Shown: positions 39,859 to 49,471 of the stretch, piece after piece | Position numbering within the stretch: position 1 is the first letter of the stretch | Layout: every line of letters begins with the position of its first letter | DNA from: Xanthobacter flavus | GTDB lineage: Bacteria; Pseudomonadota; Alphaproteobacteria; Rhizobiales; Xanthobacteraceae | Direction: 5' to 3' | Assembly: GCF_017875275.1 (NCBI RefSeq) | Contig: NZ_JAGGML010000001.1 | Span: 3,245,001 to 3,309,000, forward strand | Length of the DNA: 64,000 nucleotides | Position numbers and translations under genes: made by a program | Notes under the pieces: generated by a model | The model's database searches: none | What the model was told of the DNA's origin: nothing | What the model saw: only the letters and a program-made list of their open reading frames with translations

Positions 39859-40920
39859 TCACGGCTCGAAGGCGAACACCTTCTTCCAGTCGTCCTTCAT
39901 GGAGATGACGAACCAGCCGCGCGCCTTGGCCTCGTCATAGAGCTTCTGCGTGAAGGTGCCGACCTCGGAGTTGGGCAGGCCCTGCGCCGGACCATAGGCG
40001 AATTCGCGCTTGCCGTCGTCGTGCAGCACGAGGGCAGCGAAGCGCGCGCCCTTGCCGGCCTTGGTATATTCCAGCATCTGCCGGTCGCCTGTGGAATTGC
40101 CGAAGGCGGCAATGGGGCGCTTGCCGATGACGAGATGGATGCCCTCCGGCTTGCCGCCGTACACGTCCTCGAACAGAACGGCCGGTTCCAGCCGCAGCAC
40201 CGGGCGGCCGGAGGCATCGTAGCCGAAGCGCACCGCGGCCGGCGTGCCCACCACCTGCTCGGGCGGGATGCCATAGAGCTTCTCGGCAAAGGCGCGCACG
40301 AAATCCTGTCCGCCGCCGGTGACGATATAGGTGCGGAAGCCGTTGGCGCGCAGCAGCTGCAACACCTCCTGCATGGGTTGGTAGGTGAGCTCGGTGTGCG
40401 GGCGGTTGAGCACCGGATTGCGGGCGGTGGCCATCCAGTCCTGCACGGCGGTGCGAAGCTCCTCCACCGTGAGAGATTCCAGCGTCAGCATGATGATCTT
40501 CATGAAATCGCCGGAGGAGAGCTTGCCCAGGGCTTCCTCACTGGCCTTCTCGTCACCGGAAATGGCGGTGCGGAACGGTTCTTCGGTGTTCAGGGCCGGA
40601 TTGGCCTTCGCCATCGCGCGCACGCGGGCGGCGGCGAAGGCGACCTCCGTATAGACCGGCTGTTCCACCCACAGCGTGCCGTCCTGATCGAACGTGGCGA
40701 TGCGGTCGGCGGGGGCGACGAAGTCCGGTCCGCCGGGGGTGGTGACGGCCTTCACGAAATCGAGGATGCCGGTCTTGGTCGCCCCGGCGTTCCAGGAGGG
40801 GAGGGGGTCGGCCACCTGCGCGAGGGCGGGGGTGGAGAGCACCGCGCCGAACAGGCCGGCGGCGAGGAGAAGGGCGCTGGCAAGCGGCCGCAGGCCGGCG
40901 GAAAATCTCAACGACACCAT
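39859..40920 (-). CDS. Secreted HAD-superfamily phosphatase
   Basis: The 353-residue protein has a signal peptide (about 1-34, ending STPALAQ) and a HAD core: motif I ATFDQDGTLW with Asp78 and Asp80, motif II in YIVTGGGQDF, and motif IV in FGNSTGDRQML. It resembles bacterial non-specific acid phosphatase and phosphoserine-phosphatase-like HAD proteins exported to the periplasm. Its substrate is not known; phosphate scavenging is a fair guess. It is a single gene, with a 298-base gap between its stop and the start of the phosphate acyltransferase gene. Confidence 0.88.
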   Translation of the reverse strand: MVSLRFSAGLRPLASALLLAAGLFGAVLSTPALAQVADPLPSWNAGATKTGILDFVKAVTTPGGPDFVAPADRIATFDQDGTLWVEQPVYTEVAFAAARVRAMAKANPALNTEEPFRTAISGDEKASEEALGKLSSGDFMKIIMLTLESLTVEELRTAVQDWMATARNPVLNRPHTELTYQPMQEVLQLLRANGFRTYIVTGGGQDFVRAFAEKLYGIPPEQVVGTPAAVRFGYDASGRPVLRLEPAVLFEDVYGGKPEGIHLVIGKRPIAAFGNSTGDRQMLEYTKAGKGARFAALVLHDDGKREFAYGPAQGLPNSEVGTFTQKLYDEAKARGWFVISMKDDWKKVFAFEP

Positions 40921-41389
40921 GGATCAAGCCCCCCGCGCCCTGTCGCGCCGCCCCGCATGTTGCCCGATTCTGCGACGCCTGCGCGACGGCTTCAAGCCGG
41001 GATCGTCGCCGCATGGACTCCCTCTCCCCTTGCGGGAGAGGGCCGGGGTGAGGGGTGGTTCTCTCCCCCTTCACCAGAACCGGGATGGCGGAGCCAGCCC
41101 CCTCACCCCCGCCCCCTCTCCCGCAAGGGGAGAGGGGAGTCCGGTCCCCGCACAGCGAATAACTGACGTTCCGCAAACGTCCCTCTTGGCGAGCGGCTCG
41201 GGTTGCGCATAGATGGCGGTGCGGGGTCGGGCTGCGTCGTTCCGGAACGGGGATGACGGGCACCGGTCGGTCATTTCTCGTGAGGGGGCCGGTCGAACGA
41301 TCTGCGGGCAGGAGCCGCTCTCCGGAGCTGTCCCGCCGCATCGCACGCCTCGCCTCCCGCAACGGTGCTGCGCACCGAGGGAGCGGTCC
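40921..41389. other. 469-base intergenic region, divergent promoters
   Basis: The region separates the divergent HAD phosphatase and alpha-2-macroglobulin genes. Its main content is the long inverted repeat at 41017-41140. The remaining stretch to 41389 stays open in several frames, but it looks like read-through of neighbouring frames rather than a gene; I see no convincing start with a ribosome site. Promoters for both genes should lie here. Confidence 0.6.
41017..41140. repeat. Long inverted repeat (MITE/REP-like element)
   Basis: The left arm (41017-41055) contains CCTCTCCCCTTGCGGGAGAG and then GGTGAGGGG. The right arm (41099-41140) is its near-exact reverse complement. About 43 bases of loop lie between. 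Each arm is itself a small palindrome around the CCCCTTGCGGG segment. This kind of CCCTCTCCC...TTGCGGGAGAGGG element is dispersed in many proteobacterial genomes. No coding capacity is seen. Confidence 0.8.
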
Positions 41390-44300
41390 ATGGACCTTCG
41401 CCGTCGTCTCCTCAATATCAGCCGCAACCGCGCCCCTTTGCCCACGCGCTTCGGCCTCGCATTCGCGCTCATGGCGAGCGTGCTCACGGCCGGCGCGGTT
41501 CCCGGCACGCCCGCCTTCGCCCAGCAGGCGCGCCCGCAAACCCCCGCCGCGCAGCCCGCGCCCGCGCAGCCGGCCACCCCGCTGCCGCCCCGCGCGGCGA
41601 GCCAGAAGACGTTCCAGCGGCAGGACCTGATCACCGGCGCCCGGCGCTACGAGCGCCTGCTGCGCCGCGAGGCGACCGCCCCCACCGGCCCCATCGACAA
41701 GGCGCGGCGCGACGCGGCGCAGGCTTTCCAGCGCAACGATGCCCGCGCCGCGGCCGAGCTTTATGCCGGCCTCGCGCTGGTGCAGGCGCAGGACCCCGCC
41801 ATCTGGATGCGCCTCGCCCGCTCGCTCGCCGCCATCAAGCCCACGGACGACGAGGACGCCTCCACCTTCATCGACAATGCGCTGGCCGCCGCCTTCATCG
41901 CCTACCGCCGCGCCGCGACGCGGGTGGAGGAGGGGGAGGCGCTTTCCTTCATCGGCCATGTCTATGCGGACCGGCGCCTGTGGCAGCCGGCCATCGACAC
42001 CATGAAGCTGGCCCTCGACCTGCGCGACACCCCCGCCGACCGCGCGTTCTACGACAAGCTGAAGGACGAGCACGGCTTCCGGCTGGTGGATTATTCGGTG
42101 GAATCCGACGCGGTGACGCCCCGCGCCTGCGTACAGTTCTCCGAGGACATTGCCCCCGGCACCGATTTCGCCGCCTTCGTGCAGGTGGGCGGAATGGACA
42201 AGCCCGCCATCACCGGCGAGGCGCGGCAGATCTGCGTGGAAGGCCTCAAGCACGGCTCGCGCTACACCATCGCGGTGCGGCCGGGCGTGCCCTCGGCCAA
42301 TGGCGAGAAGCTGAAGAAGGCGACCGAGCTTTCCATCTATGTGCGCGACCGCCAGCCCTCCGCCCATTTCTCCGGCCGCAACTATGTGCTGCCGCGCACG
42401 GGCCAGAAGGGCATCCCCGTCACCTCGGTGAACACGCGGGAACTGAAGATCAAGGTGCTGCGCATCGGCGACCGGGGCCTCGTGCCCACCGCCATCCAGG
42501 GCGAGTTCCGCCAGGGCCTCGACGGCTATGTGCGCGAGCGGCTCGCCGAGGGTGCGGCCATCGAGGTGTTCTCCGGTACGCTGGAGGTGGACGGCGCGCT
42601 GAATGCCGACGTGGTCACCGCCATCCCGGTCAACGAGGCGGTGGGCAAGCTGGAAGCCGGCGTCTACGCCATGACCGCCGAGCCGCGCGAGACCTCGGGC
42701 GAGGACGATTACGGCAGTCTCGCCACCCAATGGTTCATCGTCTCCGACCTCGGCATGACCGCGCTTGCGGGGCCGGATGGCGTCCACGTTCTGGTGCGCT
42801 CGCTCGGCGGTGCCGAGCCGGTGGCCGGGGCGGACGTGACTCTGGTGGCCCGCTCCAATGAGGTGCTGGGCACCGCGAAGACCGACGCCAGCGGCTATGC
42901 CCGCTTCGATGCCGGCCTCTCGCGCGGCCCCGCCGGCATGGGGCCGGAGGTGGTGACGGCGCGCGCCGCCAATGGCGACTACGCCTTCCTCTCCATGAAG
43001 GAGAACGCCTTCGACCTCACCGATCGGGGCGTCTCCGGCCGCGAGGCGCCCGGCGCGCTGGATGCCTTCCTCGCCACCGAGCGCGGCGTCTACCGCTCCG
43101 GCGAGACGGTACATCTCACTGTCCTTTTGCGCGACGCGACGGGCAATGCGGCGCCCAACGTACCGCTGACCGTGCAACTGGTGCGGCCGGATGGCGTCGC
43201 CGACCGGCGGGTGGTGGTGCAGGACCAGGGCGCGGGCGGGCGCACCCTCGACCTGCCAATCCTCAAGGGTGCCATGACCGGCACCTGGCGGTTGAAGGCG
43301 CTCACCGATCTCAAGGCCCCGGCCATCGGCGAGGTGACGTTCCTCGTGGAGGATTACGTCCCCGACCGGGTGGAGTTCGACCTCACCGCCCGCGCACCGC
43401 GCCTGCCGCGCGACAAGGCGGTGGAGGTGCTGGTGGATGGGCGCTTCCTGTTCGGCGCCCCCGCCTCCGGCCTCGACGTGGAGGCGGAGACCGAATTGCG
43501 CGCCGCCGCCAACCGCCCGGGCTTCGCCGGCTATGCCTTCGGCAATGCGCAGGACGAGGTTCTGGCCGAGCGCCAGCCCACCGCCGACGCCCCCGTCACC
43601 GACGCCCGCGGCCGCGCCACGCTCCGCCTGCTGGCCGGCGACCTGCCGAAGACCGCCCGTCCGCTGGAGATGGAGGCCTTCGTGCGCCTCGTGGAGGCCG
43701 GCGGCCGCGCCGTCCAGCGCACCATCGTGCTCCCGCTCGCCCCGGCCGGCAGCCAGATCGGCGTGAAACCGCTCTTCGCCGATCGTGTCCGCGAGGGCGA
43801 GACGGCCAATTTCGACGTGGTGGTGGCCGGCGTGGACGACAAGCTCCTCGCCTCGCCGGGATTGACGTGGAAGCTCTCGCGCATCGAGACGCGCTACCAG
43901 TGGTACCGCGTGAGCGGCTCGTGGGATTATGAGCCGGTGAAGACCGTGACCCGCATGGGCGAGGGCACCATCGCCACCACCGCCGACGGGCCGGCGCGCC
44001 TCTCCGTGCCCACCCAGTACGGCCGCTACCGCCTCGACCTCTCGGGCGACGGCCTGCCGCTCACCTCCCTCACCTTCGAGGCCGGATTCGGCGGCGACGG
44101 CAATGCCGATACGCCGGACCGCCTCGAACTCACCCTCGACAGGGAGGCCTACGCCGCCGGCGACACGCTGGAAGCGACCGTCACCGCCCGCACGGCCGGC
44201 ACCGCGACCGTGATGGTGGTGAATGACGGCGTGCGCGCGCAGCAGGTGCTGCAGGTGCAGCCGGGCGCCGCCAAGGTCAGCTTCAAGGTGGATGGAAATT

Positions 44301-46720
44301 GGGGGCCGGGGGCCTATGTGGTCGCCTTCCTCCACCGCCCGCTGGATGTTCAGGCGAGCCGCATGCCCGGCCGCGCCATGGGCCTCTCGTGGTTCTCGGT
44401 GGACAAGGCGGCGCGCACCCTGAAGGTGGAGCTGTCCCCGCCCGCCGAGATGCGCCCCAACACGACCCTCGCCATCCCGGTGAAGCTGTCGAACCTCCCC
44501 GCCGGCGAGAAGGCGTTCGTGACGGTGGCGGCGGTGGATGTGGGCATCCTCAACCTCACCGGCTACAAGCCGCCCGCGCCGGATAACGTCGTCTTCGGCC
44601 AGCGCCGGCTCGCCGCCGACATCCGCGATTTCTACGGCGCGCTCATCGACGGCATGCAGGGCGCCGCCGGCCGGCTGCGCTCCGGCGGCGACGGCGGCGA
44701 GGCGGCCATGATGGCGAGCCCGCCGCAGGGCCCGCCCGTGGCGCTGTTCTCCGGCCTCGTGGAAGTGGGGGCGGACGGCACCGCCACCGTCTCCTTCCCC
44801 GTGCCCGCCTTCGACGGCACGCTCCGGGTGATGGCCATCGCCTGGAGCCAGAACCGCCTCGGCCATGCTTCGGCCGACGTGGTGGTGCGCGACAAGGTGG
44901 TGATGCTCGCCACTTTGCCGCGCTTCCTCGCCTCCGGCGACCGCTCCAGCTTCAACCTGGACCTGACCAATGTGGAAGGCCCGGCGGGCGAGTACCGGCT
45001 GGAGGTGACCGCCACCGGCGCCGCCGCCGTCACCGGCGCCGTGCCGGCCATCACGCTGGCCCAGAAGCAGCGCCAGTCGGTGCGGCTCGCGCTGGAGGGC
45101 CGGGGCGTCGGCCCCGCCACCCTCACGGCACGGCTGACGGGGCAGGGCATCGACATCACCCGCTCCTTCCAGATGCAGGTGCGCCCGGCCTATCCGGACA
45201 TCGAGCGGCGCACGGTGCGCAACCTCGCCCCCGGCGAGAGCATCAGCGTGTCGCGCGATCTCCTCGCCGACCTGCTGCCGGGCACCGGCAGCGTGGCGGT
45301 GAGCGTGTCGCCCTCCAGTGCCATCGACGTGCCGGCGCTGTTGGCGGCCCTCGACCGCTACCCCTATGGCTGCACCGAGCAGGTGACGAGCCGCGCCCTG
45401 CCGCTGCTCTCCTACAACGAGCTGTCCGTTCTCGTGGGCCGGGCGGCCGATCCCGAGGCCGACCAGCGCATCCGCGACGCCATCGTCCGCGTGTTCTCGC
45501 GGCAGGGGTCGGACGGATCGTTCGGCCTGTGGTCGGCGGGGGGCAGCGATACGTGGCTGGACGCCTATGTGGTGGATTTCCTCACCCGCGCGAAGGAGAA
45601 GGGCTTCGCAATTCCCGATCAGGCCTTCTCGCTGGCCCTCGACCGGCTGCGCAACACGGTGAACCTCGCGGGCGCCGACATGCGCTCCGCCAGCGAGGGC
45701 CTCGCCTATGCCCTCTATGTGCTCGCCCGCAACGGCCGGGCGCCCTTGGGCGACCTGCGCTACCTCGCCGACACGCGGTTGAAGGACCTTTCCTCGCCCC
45801 TCGCCCGCGGGCAGGTGGGCGCGGCCCTCGCGCTGCTGGGCGACCGCACCCGCGCGGAACGGGCCTTCAACGTGGCGCTGGAGGGCATCCCCGCCAGCGC
45901 CACCGCGCCGGAGATCGGCCGCGCCGATTTCGGATCGGTGCTGCGCGATGCCGCCGCCCTCACCGTGCTCGCCCGCGAGGCGGGGCTGGACAAGGTCGCC
46001 GCCGTGGCGCTCGCCCGCGTGGATGCGGCCCGCGTGCGCACGGAGCGGACTTCGACGCAGGAAAATGCGTGGATGCTGCTCGCCGCCCGCACGCTTGCCG
46101 CCAGCGCCGCCAACATGACGCTGGAGGTGGACGGCGGGCTCAACCGCGGCCCCTTCGGCAGCAAGCTCTCGCGGGCCGATCTGGAGCGCGGCCCGCTCAC
46201 GGTGCGCAATGCGGGCACCGAAGCGGTGAAGGTGGTGGTGGGCGTCAACGGCGCCCCCGTGGCGCCCGAGCCTGCCATCTCCAAGGGCTTCACGCTGGAC
46301 CGCAAGTATTTCACCCTCGACGGCAAGCCCGCCGACCCGACGAAGGCGGTGCAGAACCAGCGCTTCGCGGTGGTGCTCACCTTCTCGGAGGAGAAGAGCG
46401 CGCTCGCCGACGTGCTGCTGGTGGACTACCTGCCGGCGGGCTTCGAGATCGAGAACCCCAACCTCATCAAGGGCGGCGACGGCGGCTTCACCTGGCTCGA
46501 CGAGACCAGCGAGGCCGGCCATGTGGAGTTCCGCGACGACCGCTTCGTCGCCTCGGTGACGCGGGAGGAGGGCGATGAGCCCTTCGTCGTCGCCTATACG
46601 GTGCGGGCCGTCTCGCCCGGCCGCTATGCCCATCCGCCGGCCATGGTGGAGGACATGTACCGCCCCGACCGCTTCGCCCGCACGGCGGCCGGCAGCATGG
46701 AGGTCGCGCCCGCGCGATGA
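41390..46720 (+). CDS. Bacterial alpha-2-macroglobulin (YfhM-type)
   Basis: The 1776-residue exported protein begins with a cleavable signal (about 1-44, ending PAFA) and a Pro/Ala/Gln-rich linker, with no lipobox cysteine. Many macroglobulin beta-sandwich domains follow. A flexible Gly/Met/Pro-rich stretch at about 1085-1115 precedes LFSGLVEVGADGTATVSF and is the likely bait region. The thioester motif is YPYGCTEQ with Cys1328, so the trap chemistry is intact. Such proteins bind attacking proteases in the periplasm and are paired with PBP1C, as here, where the genes overlap by ATGA. GAGGGAG precedes the ATG. No frameshift is seen over 5.3 kb. Confidence 0.94.
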   Translation: MDLRRRLLNISRNRAPLPTRFGLAFALMASVLTAGAVPGTPAFAQQARPQTPAAQPAPAQPATPLPPRAASQKTFQRQDLITGARRYERLLRREATAPTGPIDKARRDAAQAFQRNDARAAAELYAGLALVQAQDPAIWMRLARSLAAIKPTDDEDASTFIDNALAAAFIAYRRAATRVEEGEALSFIGHVYADRRLWQPAIDTMKLALDLRDTPADRAFYDKLKDEHGFRLVDYSVESDAVTPRACVQFSEDIAPGTDFAAFVQVGGMDKPAITGEARQICVEGLKHGSRYTIAVRPGVPSANGEKLKKATELSIYVRDRQPSAHFSGRNYVLPRTGQKGIPVTSVNTRELKIKVLRIGDRGLVPTAIQGEFRQGLDGYVRERLAEGAAIEVFSGTLEVDGALNADVVTAIPVNEAVGKLEAGVYAMTAEPRETSGEDDYGSLATQWFIVSDLGMTALAGPDGVHVLVRSLGGAEPVAGADVTLVARSNEVLGTAKTDASGYARFDAGLSRGPAGMGPEVVTARAANGDYAFLSMKENAFDLTDRGVSGREAPGALDAFLATERGVYRSGETVHLTVLLRDATGNAAPNVPLTVQLVRPDGVADRRVVVQDQGAGGRTLDLPILKGAMTGTWRLKALTDLKAPAIGEVTFLVEDYVPDRVEFDLTARAPRLPRDKAVEVLVDGRFLFGAPASGLDVEAETELRAAANRPGFAGYAFGNAQDEVLAERQPTADAPVTDARGRATLRLLAGDLPKTARPLEMEAFVRLVEAGGRAVQRTIVLPLAPAGSQIGVKPLFADRVREGETANFDVVVAGVDDKLLASPGLTWKLSRIETRYQWYRVSGSWDYEPVKTVTRMGEGTIATTADGPARLSVPTQYGRYRLDLSGDGLPLTSLTFEAGFGGDGNADTPDRLELTLDREAYAAGDTLEATVTARTAGTATVMVVNDGVRAQQVLQVQPGAAKVSFKVDGNWGPGAYVVAFLHRPLDVQASRMPGRAMGLSWFSVDKAARTLKVELSPPAEMRPNTTLAIPVKLSNLPAGEKAFVTVAAVDVGILNLTGYKPPAPDNVVFGQRRLAADIRDFYGALIDGMQGAAGRLRSGGDGGEAAMMASPPQGPPVALFSGLVEVGADGTATVSFPVPAFDGTLRVMAIAWSQNRLGHASADVVVRDKVVMLATLPRFLASGDRSSFNLDLTNVEGPAGEYRLEVTATGAAAVTGAVPAITLAQKQRQSVRLALEGRGVGPATLTARLTGQGIDITRSFQMQVRPAYPDIERRTVRNLAPGESISVSRDLLADLLPGTGSVAVSVSPSSAIDVPALLAALDRYPYGCTEQVTSRALPLLSYNELSVLVGRAADPEADQRIRDAIVRVFSRQGSDGSFGLWSAGGSDTWLDAYVVDFLTRAKEKGFAIPDQAFSLALDRLRNTVNLAGADMRSASEGLAYALYVLARNGRAPLGDLRYLADTRLKDLSSPLARGQVGAALALLGDRTRAERAFNVALEGIPASATAPEIGRADFGSVLRDAAALTVLAREAGLDKVAAVALARVDAARVRTERTSTQENAWMLLAARTLAASAANMTLEVDGGLNRGPFGSKLSRADLERGPLTVRNAGTEAVKVVVGVNGAPVAPEPAISKGFTLDRKYFTLDGKPADPTKAVQNQRFAVVLTFSEEKSALADVLLVDYLPAGFEIENPNLIKGGDGGFTWLDETSEAGHVEFRDDRFVASVTREEGDEPFVVAYTVRAVSPGRYAHPPAMVEDMYRPDRFARTAAGSMEVAPAR

Positions 46721-48804
46721 GCGGCCCCGACGCGATCGGTGACCAACGCCCCGCTCCCCCGCGCCGCTGGCGCTGGATGGCGGGCGCGGCGGGGCTCGGC
46801 CTCGTGCTAACGGTGGGGGCCGGTGCGGCCGGCCTCGCCGTCCTTCGCGCCAACGCGCCGCCGCCGCCCGAGCCGAAGGTCTCGGCCGAGGTAGTAGACA
46901 AGGAGGGCCGCCTGCTGCGCCCCTTCGCCTTGCCGGACGGGCGCTGGCGCCTCGCCGCCTCCGCGAGCGATGTGGACCCGCGCCTCGTCGCCATGATCCT
47001 CGCCTATGAGGACAGGCGCTTCCGTGACCATAGGGGCGTCGATGCCCTCGCTTTGCTGCGCGCGGCGGGGCAGGCGGCGGGATCGCTGCGCGTCGTCTCC
47101 GGCGGCTCGACGCTGACCATGCAGGTGGCGCGCCTCACCTTGCCGCCGCGCGCCCGCACGCTCGATGCCAAGCTCGCCCAGATGCGGCGCGCGCTGGAGC
47201 TGGAGGCGCGGCTCTCCAAGGACGAGATCCTCTCACTCTACCTCACCCTCGCGCCCTATGGCGGCAACATCGAGGGGGTGCGTGCGGCCGCCCTCACCTA
47301 TCTCGGCAAGGAGCCGCGCCGGCTGACGCTGGGCGAGGCGGCGCTGCTGGTGGCCTTGCCCCAATCCCCCGAGACGCGCCGGCCCGACCGCTATCCCGTC
47401 CGCGCGAAGGCGGCGCGCGACCGCGTGCTGGACCGCCTCGCCGCGCAGGGCCTCCTCGCGCCGGACGAGGTGCGCGTCGCCAAGGCCGAGGCCGTGCCCA
47501 CGGCCCGCCGGCCCCTGCCGCAGATCGCGCCGCACCTCTCCGAGGAGATGGCGGCGGAGCGGCCGGACCTCGCCCGCCACCTCTCTACGCTGGATGCCCC
47601 CTTGCAGGAGCGGCTGGAGGAACTGGTGCGCGAGCGCACCCGCACGCTGGGGCGCGGGCTCTCCGCCGCCATCGTGGTGATGGACAATGACAGCGCCGAG
47701 GTGCGCGCCTATGTGGCCGCCGCCGACTATTTCGACAGGGACCGCGCGGGTGCCGTGGACCTCGCCCGTGCCGTGCGCTCGCCGGGCTCCACGCTCAAGC
47801 CCTTCATCTATGCTCTCGCCTTCGAGGACGGCATCGCCCATCCCGAGACTTTGATCGAGGACCGGCCCGCCCGCTTCGGCGCGTGGCGGCCGGAGAATTT
47901 CGACCGCACCTTCCAGGGCACCCTCTCCGTGCGCAAGGCGCTGCAATTGTCCCTGAACGTGCCGGCCGTGCGGCTGCTGGAGGCGGTGGGGCCGCAGCGC
48001 CTCGCGAGCCGCATGCAGCAGGCGGGCGGCCGTCTGGAGCTGCCCCCCGGCGCCGCGCCGGCCCTGCCCATGGGCCTTGGCGGCGTGGGCATCCGCCTCA
48101 TCGACCTCACCACCCTCTATGCAGCTTTGGCGCGGGGCGGGGAGGCCCATGCCCCGGTCTTCCGCCGGGGCGACGGGGCGGTGGCGGCGCCGCGCAAGGC
48201 CCGCCTCGTGGACGAGGTGGCCGCCTGGTATGTGGGCCAGTGTCTTCTGGGCACGCCGGCGCCCGAGAATGCGCTCGGCGGGCGTATCGCCTTCAAGACC
48301 GGCACCTCCTACGGCTATCGCGACAGCTGGGCGGTGGGCTTCGACGGGCGGCGCACGGTGGGCGTCTGGGTCGGCCGTCCGGACGGGCAGGCCGTGCCCG
48401 ACCTCACCGGCCGCGCGGCGGCGGCGCCTTTGCTGTTCGACGCCTTCGCCCGCATCGTGCGCACCCCCGCGAGCCTCGCCGCCGCCCCGCGCGGAGCGGT
48501 GATGGCCGGCAACGCAAGGCTTCCCCCGCCGCAGCGGCATTTCGGCCGGGCGCGGCAGGAGCAGGCGCTGGAGGTGGTCTATCCGCCGGATGGCGCGCGG
48601 GTCGCGGCCGAGGGGGCGGAGACGCTGGCCCTCAAGGTGGATGGCGGCACCTTCCCCTTGACCCTGCTCATGGACGGCCGCCCGGTTGCGCGGGTGGAGG
48701 ACCGCCGCACCCTGTTCTGGACCCCGCCCGGCCGCGGCTTCGCCCGCCTCACCGTCATCGATGCGGATGGACGCAGCGACAGCGTGACGGTGAAGGTGGA
48801 GTAG
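46717..48804 (+). CDS. pbpC: Penicillin-binding protein 1C, bifunctional
   Basis: The 695-residue protein has one N-terminal membrane helix (about 20-43), a GT51 glycosyltransferase domain with the catalytic Glu98 in AYEDRRFRDHRGVD, a transpeptidase with Ser358 in SPGSTLKP, an SLN motif and KTGTS starting at Lys527, and a C-terminal BiPBP_C domain. It polymerises and cross-links peptidoglycan. Coupling to the macroglobulin gene by ATGA overlap is the classic pairing, thought to repair the wall while the trap neutralises proteases. It ends 5 bases ahead of the terminator region shared with the facing DUF1127 gene. Confidence 0.95.
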   Translation: MSGPDAIGDQRPAPPRRWRWMAGAAGLGLVLTVGAGAAGLAVLRANAPPPPEPKVSAEVVDKEGRLLRPFALPDGRWRLAASASDVDPRLVAMILAYEDRRFRDHRGVDALALLRAAGQAAGSLRVVSGGSTLTMQVARLTLPPRARTLDAKLAQMRRALELEARLSKDEILSLYLTLAPYGGNIEGVRAAALTYLGKEPRRLTLGEAALLVALPQSPETRRPDRYPVRAKAARDRVLDRLAAQGLLAPDEVRVAKAEAVPTARRPLPQIAPHLSEEMAAERPDLARHLSTLDAPLQERLEELVRERTRTLGRGLSAAIVVMDNDSAEVRAYVAAADYFDRDRAGAVDLARAVRSPGSTLKPFIYALAFEDGIAHPETLIEDRPARFGAWRPENFDRTFQGTLSVRKALQLSLNVPAVRLLEAVGPQRLASRMQQAGGRLELPPGAAPALPMGLGGVGIRLIDLTTLYAALARGGEAHAPVFRRGDGAVAAPRKARLVDEVAAWYVGQCLLGTPAPENALGGRIAFKTGTSYGYRDSWAVGFDGRRTVGVWVGRPDGQAVPDLTGRAAAAPLLFDAFARIVRTPASLAAAPRGAVMAGNARLPPPQRHFGRARQEQALEVVYPPDGARVAAEGAETLALKVDGGTFPLTLLMDGRPVARVEDRRTLFWTPPGRGFARLTVIDADGRSDSVTVKVE

Positions 48805-48808
48805 GGGC

Positions 48809-48843
48809 AAAAGAAAAAACCCGCTGCCTTGCGACAGCGGGTT
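48809..48843 (-). terminator. Rho-independent terminator of the DUF1127 gene
   Basis: AACCCGCTG and CAGCGGGTT form a 9-base stem with an 8-base loop, followed on the minus strand by a run of Ts (TTTTTTCTTTT). It lies about 80 bases past the DUF1127 stop and just after the convergent pbpC stop, so the stem may help stop both transcripts. Confidence 0.88.
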
Positions 48844-48922
48844 GAGGCACTGGGAGGAAACGCGGAAGACAGGGACTTCATCCGGCCGCCGCGAGACCGC
48901 GCGGCCGGGCCTTCAGAAATTC

Positions 48923-49129
48923 TCAGAAGCCGCGGGCAACAGCCTGGGCGATGCGCTGACGGTCGAGGCCCATCTCGGCGAGCTCGCTGTTGGAGCGGCG
49001 AGAGAGATACTCGTAGCGCTCCGACATGGCGCGGGCTTCGGCGATGGCGTCGAAGAAGTCGCCGACCGCATTGCCGATGCGACCGAAGAAGCCGGTTTCG
49101 CGGGGAGCATGTGCAGTGATCGTGACCAT
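48923..49129 (-). CDS. DUF1127 small protein
   Basis: This 68-residue protein has a DUF1127-type C-terminus: SERYEYLSRRSNSELAEMGL followed by RQRIAQAVARGF, preceded by an amphipathic N-terminal helix (FFGRIGNAVGDFFDAIAEA). DUF1127 proteins are small, often abundant and stress- or growth-phase-controlled; some bind RNA and affect small-RNA turnover and carbon or phosphate metabolism in Rhizobiales. GGAGGCG precedes the ATG at 49129, which I preferred to the upstream ATG at 49204. It has its own strong terminator, consistent with a short monocistronic mRNA. Confidence 0.85.
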   Translation of the reverse strand: MVTITAHAPRETGFFGRIGNAVGDFFDAIAEARAMSERYEYLSRRSNSELAEMGLDRQRIAQAVARGF

Positions 49130-49397
49130 TTTCGCCTCCGTTTGATGAAGGGAAGATAGGGCATCAGCGTGCATTGCAACATAGCGAATTGTGCATGGCA
49201 CCATTGCGTATGACGTATACCAATAGGGAGTCAGGTCCGATTGCCGCCGAACGCTGCCGATACCCCCGGTGCTACCCCTCTCGAAAAGGGGGTGTGAATG
49301 ACGCTGAATCGGGAGTTGAACCCGGCGATCGAATTGCGTATAGAGCCCACCTGCCTCGGCAGACCCTCCCGCCTCCGCTCCTGCGGACGCCGGGTGT

Positions 49398-49471
49398 TGG
49401 GGGATAGTTCAACGGTAGAACCGCGGACTCTGACTCCGTTAATCCTGGTTCGAATCCAGGTCCCCCAGCCA
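49398..49471 (+). tRNA. tRNA-Gln (anticodon CUG)
   Basis: This is a 74-base cloverleaf. The acceptor stem TGGGGGA pairs with TCCCCCA and ends in G plus an encoded CCA. The D arm contains AGTTCAACGGTAGAAC. The anticodon stem GCGGA/TCCGT holds the loop CTCTGAC, giving anticodon CTG, which reads CAG. The T arm is CCTGGTTCGAATCCAGG. The U1-A72 pair is typical of tRNA-Gln. The antisense strand holds a spurious open frame often mis-annotated as a protein. Confidence 0.96.

Noticed and set aside
40553..46633. Minus-strand frame of 2026 residues over the macroglobulin gene
   Set aside because: Antisense shadow of the alpha-2-macroglobulin gene; His/Arg/Gly-rich with no recognisable domain.
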